DNA of 64,000 nt, taken from Tanypteryx hageni. Taxonomy: Eukaryota; Arthropoda; Insecta; Odonata; Petaluridae. The stretch covers positions 69,763,315 through 69,827,314 of the forward strand of contig CM054116.1 in the NCBI GenBank assembly GCA_028673005.1. The letters are read 5' to 3'. A program made the translations under genes and the position numbers. Below, in pieces: positions 23,673 through 33,482 of this stretch. Below the pieces are notes generated by a model, which had not been told where the DNA came from, did not search any database, and worked only from the letters and a program-made list of their open reading frames with translations. The stretch's first letter is position 1; each line of letters begins with the position of its first letter.

Positions 23673-25698
23673 TTACTTACCACTGCCAGTGGACATGATA
23701 GAACTGTTCGGGATGGTGAGAAGGCTAGTAGAAGTCGAGGAGTACGTTAGGGTGATAGGTGGTAGGATGGTGGTGGTTACCGAAGTCTTGAAAAATTGAA
23801 TTAAGGTGGAATGCTTTGATGAACGCTGTTTCACCTTGTAGATCTCCTTGTATGAGGCCAAGGCTGAGGTTAAATTCCTCCCAAATTGTAAACTCCGCTC
23901 CAGATATGGGCCCATATCCCATGCTCCTTGGGCTATCTAGTCAGCAAGCTCGAATAAATGAGCCACCCTCTTCGTTCTCTTTCTGTTGTATAATGACGTC
24001 TTGATCCTGCCATAGAAGTGGACACAACCATTCCTCAATGCCTCCCAAACAGCATTTATGGTAGACTCCTACACTTCATCCCTGGCATAATTGATGTTTT
24101 AATGGCGTGCAGGAATTTGTAGTTGCTGCAGAAATCACGAAGAGATGGTTTTTCGGGTCCGTCGGGTGCATCAAGAAACTGGGAGAATGTCTAACTCAGA
24201 TATCACATTTTTAAAATCATGCCCTGATCCATGAACTGAAGAAAGACAACTTTTACACTAGGATAGTGGTTCTCAACCTGTGGCGGGCGCGCCCCTATGG
24301 GAGAATATGAGGATTCCAGGGGGGGGGGAGAGGGAGAGGGAGGGGGAGGGGAGAGGGAGGGGGGAGGGGAGAGGGAGGGGGGGAGGGGAGAGGGAGGGGG
24401 GAGGAAGGGGGAAGGGAGAGGGAGGGGGGGAGCATTTTGAACCAAAATCAGTTTTGCCTCAAATTTATGCTTATCATATGTTTCTAATGCTGTCCAATTT
24501 ACCCGCTTTAATATTTTTTATTTCTTTTATAACTATTTAGATGATATAAGTCTTGTACTGATGTATTCAAATGCTCTGCCTACTCGTCACCTCCATAACA
24601 GATGAAGTGCAGATGAACGGATTTATTATACGTTGAAATAATGCATGAAAAACTACACGGATTATTTTAGGCTATGTCAACTTATTGCCAACTGATAAAA
24701 AATGGCGCTAGGATGTCAGCTGTACTGAGTAGTGCGTCGAAACTAAAATGGAAGATTTGAATTCATTAAATAAACAACTTAGGTAAGCAGACAGAAACCT
24801 ATGTTATAAAAATTGGTTAATATTACTAATAATATTTTGATAAATACCCTTAAAAACAGAAAAGTAAATTTTCTCGGGTAAGGAGAGGGCATGGGAGTTT
24901 TAGAAGACCAGAAGGGGGACGCGAGACGAAAAACGTTAAAAACTACTGCAGGTATGTTGGGTGTCCAGGGGCATTGTCAAGGGCAAGTAAAGCCTTGAAA
25001 GCAATTTTTGAACCGCGACAGCATCGCTCCACCTCGAGAGAGAAACAGTTTACTAACCAGCCTTCAAATAATTTCCCAGTTATCCAAGCACTTTTATTAG
25101 ATCGCCAATAAACTGGAAGCACTTAACGAAGAAGACCTTTTAAAGGCTCGGGGATTTTTGGAGTGATATACTAACAGGGTACACTAAAAGTCAACCTCAG
25201 CGTTTCTACATAGCTGGAGTATCAACCTATCTTTCGCTGCCTTGAAGCCTGGAGCGGTTTTCTCTTCCTTTGAAATATACGTTCTGCACGTCATCCGTTT
25301 TCAAAACAAGGAAGTCTCTTTCCTGAATTTATCAAACCAACCTTGACTAACTATGAATGGCTCTACAGTTGGAGGGCCTGCTTTTTGTCTCTATAAGTGA
25401 TCGTATATCATCAGTGATTTGCACGGAACACACAGCAGTCAATCGCTACCTTCTTTTGATTCTTATCCACCAAAAGAGCCAATATTTTCTTCATTATTTC
25501 CAAAGCTGGGTTTCTCACTCTTACCGTTTTATTTGCAGCATTGGAGCATGGCTGAGCCACAGATCTTATTTTTCTGCGTTTCTCTGTATTGTGTGTACGT
25601 TTATCTTTTTCCCCTTGTATAAACATAAACGCAGCAGTCTCACTCCTGTCAAGTCGTTGAATTATATCTAACTTTGATTCCAGCGTAGGTGCAGCCAA
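23673..25698 (-). pseudogene. Tigger/pogo (CENP-B/jerky-like) transposase relic
   Basis: Read on the minus strand, the relic begins at 25698 with an N-terminal CENP-B/psq-type helix-turn-helix segment (TLESKLDIIQRLDRSETAAF), followed by NPALEIMKKILALLVDKNQK, which resembles the linker to the second DNA-binding domain. The DDE core includes KSAWITGKLFEGWL and ALLALDNAPGHP at about 24960-25010, where the D of LDNAPGH is a catalytic residue of the family. A 685-bp insertion interrupts it, and the frame resumes with SVKVVFLQFMDQGMI (compare the family motif LQPMDQG) near 24205-24260. The C-terminal part continues to about 23700 (GPISGAEFTIWEEFNLSLGL). Several stops and frame changes make it a pseudogene. 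Such proteins cut and paste DNA at TA sites in the nucleus. Confidence 0.85.
24264..24948. mobile_element. hAT-like insert inside the Tigger transposase
   Basis: Left end TAGTGGTTCTCAACCTGTGG and right end ...CGTTAAAAACTACTG form imperfect hAT-style inverted repeats. Removing the block joins GHPTYL to HPSVKVVF in the Tigger reading frame, supporting it as an insertion. An 8-bp target duplication is not evident (CACTAGGA versus CAGGTATG), so ends may be off by a few bases. The left third (24300-24430) is a G+A-rich simple repeat. It has no transposase. Confidence 0.7.
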
Positions 25699-26225
25699 GG
25701 ATTCATGCTACTTATTTTAAATGCGCGGAATAATCGGAAAAATGCACTTATAAATTATTATAAAACGAACGAAATTTTAGCAGAAACGAGAGCATGAACA
25801 CTATCTATCACTGAAAAAACCACATTCCAAGTTATTTCACAGTCGGCAATATTGTGAACGAGGGGAAAAGCGTAAATATTTAGCATAAACAGTCCCACCA
25901 CAAACAAGTGGCTCATATACAAAAGGGCTCTATTAGCCCCTTGAGCCGAGAGCGTCAATTTCGTCTGGAGATAAGACGGTTATGAGACGTTTAACGTAAT
26001 ACTTTTTCAATGAACCGAGTGTTGTTGTTGGTCTCTAAGTTTATTAATAAAGTTCTCCTTTTCATCGCATCTCACTTTACTGAGCTAGCTTGAGTCTCAT
26101 GTCCGAGCAAACCGTGTTTTACGAACCTGTGCTATCTGAATATGTACATGATATTAAAAATGAAGCCGGGTTATAGCGAATTTCGTGTTATAAGAACTAG
26201 TGTAATAGGAGGGCAGAGTGTATTG

Positions 26226-28422
26226 AAAACCTGTGTCTTAGCACGGCGAAAAGTTACAATTGTATTCTAGCTAAATAACATATACATCATGTACGTACCC
26301 TAGGGTGACCAAACTTCCCAAACTTGGAGGGACAGCCAGTTCCTCTTTTTCATCACTCGTCCCTCTTTGTTAAATGTCCCAACTTTGGGTCCGCATTGTG
26401 AAAAACCATGGTTAATATATAATTGTCATTTAAACCGCCTTGGAGTACCCTCACTGGTCACACCAAGCTATCTGATATCTATTACATCCATCTATCTAAG
26501 GCTGATCCATTAATACATGTACGCTACTGCAATTTATCCCCCTTGTAGTCGGTAGATATTTAGATTTATGTAAAGATAGTCATCTTACTTTACCATACAC
26601 ATTCTGTGTAGCAATAGTTACCATGGAAAATCATACAATAAATTCCCTCCAGCCCTTCAGCATCCGCCGACTTACGGGCAGGCATTAACGGGAGAATATC
26701 CGAACACAGGAAGTCCGCACGCACACGCTCAATTCCCGCCCGAATCGATCAAATATTAATTGAATCTCTTCCACGCACTCCCCCCCGTCACGAACGAAGA
26801 AAACAACGGAGCTCAATTAGAATTTAGAAGGGAAGTTATAGGGATTTTTCTAATTAAGGAATTTAAAAAAAAGAATAAGATGAATATCGGACTCTGGCGG
26901 CTATATAATGGCGTCTTCGCGGAATTTTGGGCGAGGGGTTGGGGGGAAGGGAGATCCTTGATGTCACGCTGAACGGGTTTCCATGCCACCTCCGCCTCAT
27001 TTCCTGTTCCCTCCAAATGCAGGTTTCTTGTTTCGATGATAGAGATGGGGTGAGAGAGAGGGGGAGGGGAGGGTTAGATGCGTGAAGACTGAGAGGAATA
27101 AGAGGGAGGGAGGGGAGATAGGAGTTGGTCAGATAGACTGGAGGGCAAAGGGGGATAGAAGGGAGAAAGGCGAGGGAAAAATAACAGGAGGGGGAACTAT
27201 TCCAGAGAACTAGGGAAGAGATCTGGTGACCTCCATAAGCCAGATTCTGATGAGTCCCGGGTCGTACCCTAATGCTGCACGGCTGCGGAGGTCAGAAACT
27301 GTTCCTTTGTTAAACATGTCCGAACATTCCCCGTTTTTTTTGTTAACTTTCCTCTGTGAGCGCGAGTCTTTCTCATTGCTCGAACATTGATTTCCTTCCT
27401 CTCGCAAGATGGCAACGAGCATCCAGTCTTATGGCGATAAAACTAAGAACGAAAGATGATCACGTCTTCATAAATATTCTATTTTTCTATTCTGCATATT
27501 TGTCGAGGATTTTTTTTGCGGCTGAGTAAGGGTTGACTGGAAGATTTAGCCATAACGCGACTTGGTCGAGCAGTTTTGAGTTGATCACCTTTACACGTTC
27601 AAATTGTATTACTGACTGGCCTAAGTTTGGATACCAGAACACTTACGTTCATGAATTTAAATAATATAACAGGAAGGCTCAAGGAAAGTTTCTTCACATA
27701 TTAACTGTCGAGAAAAAAATAAAAGTAGAACCCTACGATGGAAATCGTAAAAAAACGAAATATGGCGAGTTACAACACCCTAAGCCCGCCCGTGGAAAAG
27801 GGTTACTGAAGGTTATTCCCAGCGCAAAGGGAGAGAATGAGAAGGAACAAAAAAAGAGGCGGGGCACTTCACTCGAGTCTTTAGATTCTCTCACACTCGC
27901 TGGCACTCTCTTTCCCTTCACTTAACAATTCCCTCCTCCTTCCCATCCTCAACTCCTCGATGCATAAGAGTCCGCTTCCTTCTCACAAACCATAGAGACA
28001 ACTCGCATCAGAAGTCCCACCAATTCAGCTCACCCCTTTTACACTCTGCATTCCATTCAATCGCGCAAACACCCCTCTCTCTCTCTTACCCCTTCCGCGC
28101 TCCTTAAGAGCCCTCCCGCGTGCTCTCCTCCATTATTATTCCCCTTTCTTTTCCGAGCTCATTCTCTCGTTTGCTTCTACATCTCGCGCAATTCGTTCGG
28201 ACGCACTCCCAATCTTCCGTTGCAACTTATTTTACCGGCATCTGATTCCCCGCCGATTTCAAGAGGCATAAATCCGACTGAAGGAAATCTACGCCATGAT
28301 CTTACAAATCACCAAATAAATGTGCCAGGGAGTCTTACTGCATTTTCCTAGATTGTAATGGAAATCTTAGTTAGCCAGCCTCATTGCATTCGGGTAAAAG
28401 CACCAGTGATACCTATCGGTTC
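26226..28422. other. Gene-free stretch
   Basis: Contains a G+A-rich block at about 27045-27190 and a C+T-rich block at 27890-28150. Near 26303-26476 the ends TAGGGTGACCA and TGGTCACACCA face each other and could mark an old hAT-like MITE, but the target duplication is absent. No exon recognised. Confidence 0.45.
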
Positions 28423-28492
28423 TAAAATTAAAATGTAACTCCTTAACCGTAAGATTCCTATCTTACGGTTAAGGAATTAAATTTTAATTTTA
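28423..28492. repeat. Near-perfect 33-bp hairpin
   Basis: Arm 28423-28455 and arm 28460-28492 are reverse complements at 31 of 33 positions, with a TCCT loop. The inner 16 bp (TCCTTAACCGTAAGAT and its complement) are perfect. It lies in otherwise single-copy-looking sequence about 106 bp before a hAT MITE. It could be a minimal foldback element, a hairpin-RNA source or a replication artefact. Confidence 0.95.
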
Positions 28493-28597
28493 ACAGCATT
28501 TTCACCGTAGTCCCCAACTTTACTTATTTATCTATCCTGGCGATTATTTAAAGGTATTTTATTTGCCACACTGCTCGACCCGAAGATAACGTAGAAC

Positions 28598-28854
28598 CAG
28601 GGGCGGCCCGATGAATTTTGGCGCCCCGGGCGAGTTAGCACTCCAGCGCCCCCATCCGTTAATGGTTTGTTGAGATATTTACATAGTACATGTTAATATA
28701 ATGAAAAATTAAAAGGAATGCCATTAAGTTCCTGTTCCTCGATATAAATTCGTATTCAATATTTATTCACATGCGAGCAATGAACAGATAAATAATCGAG
28801 ATAGCGCCCCAAAAACTTTGGCGCCCGGCTCGCACGTAGCTCGGGCCGGCCCTG
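28598..28854. mobile_element. hAT MITE with exact target duplication CGTAGAAC
   Basis: Begins CAGGGGCGGCCCGATG and ends with the complement of CAGGGCCGGCCCGAG. The flanking octamer CGTAGAAC is identical at 28590-28597 and 28855-28862, the 8-bp duplication expected of hAT transposases. The 257-bp interior is non-coding and shows GGCGCCC stretches near both ends. Confidence 0.93.
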
Positions 28855-28977
28855 CGTAGAACCCTCTAAGAAACCGCGAGTATCCTATTTTAAACATTGG
28901 CGGGAAAGAAGTCATTTGATGCAGGAACGCGCGCCTGAATTACATGTTCGTTTTATGGAAAACTGAGTTATCTAGAG

Positions 28978-29320
28978 CAGTGGTGAGCAACCTACGGTCC
29001 GAGGGCCGCATGCAGCGCCCGGAAGCGTTTTATGAGACCCGCCAAGCTATGATTAAAAAGTGACCCGTAAAATTTAACACAAATTCATATCATATACATT
29101 AAAATTACGACGATAAAACACTTGAGATTGAAAGGTTCACCATAAAAAATTAATTTAGACTTGATGTTGTTCATTCATATGATACCTCAGAATATATAGT
29201 TAACAACCGATTCAAAGTCTAATCCGGCCCGCCGAACGAATGACACCTTGCAATGCGGCCCGCCGAAGTATTCGCAACCCTGAATGCGGCCCGCCATGCA
29301 GAAAAGGTTACTCGCCACTG
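28978..29320. mobile_element. hAT MITE, family A copy 2, TSD ATCTAGAG
   Basis: Begins CAGTGGTGAGCAACCTACGG and ends CTCGCCACTG. The octamer ATCTAGAG is identical at 28970-28977 and 29321-29328. The interior matches the copy at 18859-19174 and contains GCGGCCCGCC modules near the right end. The right target copy is shared with the next MITE. Confidence 0.93.
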
Positions 29321-29328
29321 ATCTAGAG

Positions 29329-29578
29329 CAGTGGTTCTTAAAATTTCAATTACCGCGGCTACCTTGAATATTCTGCGACCTCCTTTTAATGGAAAATAGT
29401 AAAAATAAGAAATTTTAATACAGATGTCTTCATTTTATATAACTGTCAATAATTTCATAGCATCGCATTTCCTACAATTGCCTGATAAAATTTTATTATT
29501 CGTTCAAGTTTTATTTTTTGGCATTTTAACTTAGGTATATCCAAAATAATTTTGCGGCCCTTAGTTTGAGAAACCGTG
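29329..29578. mobile_element. hAT MITE, family B copy 1
   Basis: Starts CAGTGGTTCTTAAAATTTCA directly after the octamer ATCTAGAG and ends TTTGAGAAACCGTG, followed by ATCTAGAT at 29579-29586 (7 of 8 identical). The interior (AGTAAAAATAAGAAATTTTA, then TTCATTTTATATAACTGTC) matches the MITEs at 33246-33482 (inverted) and 43698-43962. It is non-coding. Confidence 0.88.
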
Positions 29579-30612
29579 ATCTAGATCAAAGTTGGTTCAA
29601 GTTTTTCATGGGGGTCCGTGGAATCAAAACCTGATTACCGCGCCCTTTTTACCAAAATATAAAGGAAGAGCATTTCATATTGGATCTATAATCATATCGC
29701 AATAGAAGACTACAGGAAAATCATTCACTCAAAGGTAGCGAATACGTTACTTGAAAATTGCAGAAAACCCCACAGCAAATACACATACCAAGATCCCGTG
29801 GAACGAAACAGTTCATTAAGATACCAGTAATTTGTCGCGCGACCCGTTCTTTGTAAGACGCAGATGTATAAGCACTTCCGAAACGGACTCGTTAGCGACG
29901 AAACCACCTTTAAAAATAAGGATGCCCCTCTCGCTCTTACCTAGCCCTCTTAATCTCCTCCTTTCGCCCTCCCTCGTTCCCCCCTTCCTAACCGCGGCAT
30001 GGTCCTTTTTCCTGAAACACCCCTTTCTTATATCCTTCCGCTCACTCCCTCTCCCACATTCCTTACTATCCCTACAACACACAATCCTTCTTCCCACTTT
30101 GGTCCCTCCGCACTGCAGTAAAAGTCTCACCTTCCACCATTCATTGACCAGTTTGAAGACCGTGTGCAGCCAGGTCGTGGGTTGTGATGCGAAGAGTTGT
30201 GGCCAGGCTGAAGGCACTAGGGAGGAAGGGATGAACCCGGCAAGCGAAGGGAGGAGGGTCCGTGTACGAGTTACAAGGGGGTGGAAGAGAAAGTGTTGGG
30301 AGGAGGGGGGTTGGAGATCGGAGGTATGTCGGAGGGTGGAATAAGGCGGTCCCCTGAGGGAGGACCAAGGATCGGGGAGTCGGTCAACCTCTAGGGTGGT
30401 TTGGGCGGTGGGCTATAAGGTGCTCGAATTCCCTCAGAGACTACCCTCCCTTTTTCTTCTTCCCTTGTCCTGGACTAAGGTAAGAAGAGTATAGCGGGGG
30501 ATCTAAAGATGTTGAGAGTGGTAAGGATACGGCGTGCAAGGAAGAGAAATAGAAAAAAATGTAAAAGAGCTGAAGAGGGATAGGATTTCGACGATGGTTT
30601 TTCTCCTGGTCG

Positions 30613-30650
30613 TATATAAAGGCAGAGAGGGATTGGCCATCCAGTCAGCT
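30613..30650 (+). promoter_or_regulatory. Candidate TATA/initiator core promoter
   Basis: TATATAAA at 30613-30620 is followed, with A at 30647 as the putative start, by an AGTCAGCT initiator-like match to the arthropod TCAGT type. The TATAAA-to-start distance is 32 bp, within the usual range. It precedes a short ATG ORF at 30731. Both motifs are short, so chance occurrence is possible in 64 kb. Confidence 0.35.
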
Positions 30651-30730
30651 ACGATCGACTGGTCGATCTTGAAGTGATTTTAAGTCGATCTCACATTACG
30701 TCATTAAGCCCATTGTTCTTGTGAAAGGCA

Positions 30731-30826
30731 ATGGAAGAAGGTGTTCTTAAGAATCTAAGCGAACTGTCCATCAACAGGCAAGCTGATATGGAAAAGCAGC
30801 TTCCGAGTTTGGAACCCCTACTGTAG
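30731..30826 (+). CDS. Short ORF after the candidate promoter, unrecognised
   Basis: An ATG in acceptable context (AGGCAATGG) opens a 31-codon frame beginning MEEGVLKNLSELSINRQADM and closing with TAG at 30824-30826. It is about 84 nt downstream of the putative start site. The peptide is acidic and predicted helical, with no signal peptide or transmembrane segment. I do not recognise a family. It could be the first coding exon of a spliced gene, a small peptide, or chance. No convincing downstream exon was found. Confidence 0.2.
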   Translation: MEEGVLKNLSELSINRQADMEKQLPSLEPLL

Positions 30827-33245
30827 TTTCTCGACCTCCGTGATACATAATGCATAGGAATACACATTTAGTATTGCAGTGAGCGATAATAGAATATTTT
30901 ACAATGTTCAAGAGAATAAGAATGGTAATGAATTGTAACGGAAAAACGACGATGACGCTATAACGGCGTCGCCCATTGAACGAAGATTGGAGATTTAATC
31001 ATAAATACAATATGGAGCAACGGAGAACTGGCTTCAGCTGTAACGAGATAGGAAAAAATGGCGGTTTTGAGCGCGTGGATCCGTCCGAACAAAATCTACG
31101 ACAGTGATCAAGTTTTAAAGAATGCAACGAAATCGAACATTTTGGAAACGTTAAATTCTCTTATCTTGCACCACGTACGTATTATATTTTTAATACGTCT
31201 CCGCCGAAGTTAGTTAACCCCATCTTCCAGTTATAGGAGATGGTCTCGGACAAATGAAGCGGATCGTAAATTCGCTGAAGATGCTCGCATGAAATATACT
31301 AACAGGGCCCGATGGGAATCGTATCCGGCAAAGATATTCAGGGAGATAAAGAGGCCAGAAAAAAATCCGAAATGAAATGCACCGAAAATCCCGAATCCAT
31401 CCAGACTCGAATCCTCGACCGATTACAAAATTTAAAAAAAAAAACTAGAAGAGGACCACGCGATGCCTTAATTAGTTCACGCACTCGTGATCCACTAGGT
31501 CCGGAAAAGCTCGCGGGAATGATAAAAAAACAAACACGCGAAAAAAGGCGCGCAAAAACAGCGAAGAAGAGATTCCTCACAAAACCCTTATTCACGGAGC
31601 GAGCTCCGCGATTCAAAAACAAAAAAATGCACTCGTGACCGTGATTCTCGCGAGAGCGAAGTTATAGAAAAAAACAATTGAATAAAGAGCGTATGAAAAA
31701 TCCGCGTCGGGGGATATAACGTACGGAAATGCATCGGAGAAGCCCTCGAGAAACATGCAGAAAATGCACTTTCCACTTCCCCTCCTAACTGCATGACCGG
31801 TACTGAATTGCGTTGAACTCCTTTTTAACGCGCCACTTGCCGGAGGATCGGACAAAAATAAGCGCCAATCGAACTTAATTTCCACAACGAGGAAAGAGAG
31901 AGAGCTCTCCAACTACAGCTCACTCACAATCCCTGGTCCAGGTGGAGTGGCGGGAACGCTGAATGGCTTTTGGTGCTGTACCAAACCAACGTATCTCGAA
32001 CCACCACACAAGAAAACCGGCCACGTGAGCATGAAGAGCGTCCGAGAGAGGAGGGAAACGCGGGGAGAGGGACAGAGAAAGAGAGGGAGAAAGCTCTTTT
32101 GCGGACGAATGGGAGAGAGTGAAAGAGAAAGAGAGAGACACTACGGTGAGCGCGAGCGGGGAAGAGAGAAAAAAATACCGTAGGAGGAGAATGATTGGGC
32201 GAAATCGCACACTCATCGCTCCCAATAGCTTCGCGAACCGACCAATCAATCACCGAAAAACCTCCCTTTCTTTCTTTCTTTACCTCGGTGCACCCCTTCG
32301 CTCGTTATCCCTCTGCCCTTCTCTCCTAACTCACTCCATCCCCCTTCCCTCTCTCATTCTCTCTCTCTCTCTTGGCTATCTCCAAACTGCTAGGCTGTGC
32401 ACGCGAAAAAAAAGAATTGGTCATCGAAGCGAGCCCTCTCTCACTCTCATTCATGCACCCCAGACGGCGGCGTGGATGTATTTGTGTGTGAATGCGCGCA
32501 TAAACCCACGCTAACGGCTACGCGAAGAAAAACTATAGGAGGTCGCCACAGGACGGGGGAAGAGAGAGTTAAGCACGACGTTGTAGGTAATAAAAAACAG
32601 ACCTCATAATACCGGATGGGAATTTGTTTTTTAAAAACACTGAATACCGGAAGAAAATTTGAGCGCTAGATTTTTTTACATTGTAAATCGACGTTAACGT
32701 TTATTTTTAATTTTGCCGAGTTTAGCGGCTGGAAAAATCATCGTAAATTCTTCCTTTTCGAATCGACTTAAAAATCTAGTGCTACTGAAAATGTTGCGAA
32801 AAAATCCTAGATTTGAGACCGAAGCGAGACGGCAACAGGATCATACTTCGTTTACTTGCGGGTTTCACGGAAGAACGATTTATTCTGGAAAATCTACGGA
32901 TGAGAAGCGAAGAACTTTGGTTCGTTAAGGCCGTGTTTTTTTAGTTTGTAACACGCAAAATGTGCAATCGACTAACATGGGAGATTCGATAGAAATTTCC
33001 GCGATAGAAACGAGAATTATTTCGGAGACTAGGCCCTTCAAAATTATTCCCACTCATCGCGATATTATATGCGACACGCTACGTGCAGTATTAACAGACA
33101 CTAGATAAAAATTACCTTTTTAGGAAACTTATCCGGAAAATGTTTAAATATTACATTTAAAGGTCAAAATATCGATGGGTAAATAGTCGATAAAGGTTAA
33201 TTTTTGCAGCCGTAAAAGGTAAACTAGAAGTAAAGTAAACTAGAG

Positions 33246-33482
33246 CAGTGTTTCTCAAACTAGGGCCCCACAATTATTTTGGATGTAAGGTGAAATGCTA
33301 AAGAAATAAAATTACACGAATAATACAATTTTATTAGAGAATTTTATGAAATACAATTTTATAAAAATTACCATTAGTTATATAAAATGAATAAATTTAT
33401 ATTAAAGTTTCTTATTTTTACTGTTTGCAATTCAAAGAAGGCCGCATGATATTCAAGGGGTTCGCGACGGTTGAAATCACTG
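33246..33482. mobile_element. hAT MITE, family B copy 2 (inverted)
   Basis: Begins CAGTGTTTCTCAAACTAGGG and ends GTTGAAATCACTG. Flanks AACTAGAG (33238-33245) and AACTAGAC (33483-33490) match at 7 of 8. The interior is the reverse complement of the family seen at 29329 and 43698 (TTTCTTATTTTTACTGTTTGC near the right end). 237 bp, non-coding. Confidence 0.9.

Larger units (their letters stand above)
23345..26225 (-). mobile_element. Tigger/pogo DNA transposon, degenerate
   Basis: The two ends both read inward CAATACACT (23345-23353 and 26217-26225), and TA precedes the left end. The interior encodes, on the minus strand, a broken Tigger/CENP-B-type transposase (separate entry). Near the right end are TTATAACACG- and CGCTATAACC-like stretches resembling the subterminal sequence of Tigger elements. 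A hAT-like element (24264-24948) is inserted in the middle. The element is dead: many stops and frameshifts, and diverged termini. Confidence 0.7.
29587..33245. other. Gene-free stretch with a possible promoter
   Basis: Apart from the candidate core promoter near 30613-30650 and the short ORF after it, nothing coding was recognised. About 29930-30120 is C+T-rich, and 32040-32180 is G+A-rich with an adjoining C+T block to 32390. ORFs here overlap on both strands without family resemblance. Confidence 0.45.

Noticed and set aside
26303..26476. MITE with TAGGGTGACCA ends
   Set aside because: Only ~10 of 13 terminal bases match and flanks show no duplication; mentioned only as a possibility.
28423..28492. 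Pre-miRNA gene
   Set aside because: Pairing is nearly perfect and the loop is only 4 nt, unlike typical animal pre-miRNAs; kept as a hairpin of unknown origin.
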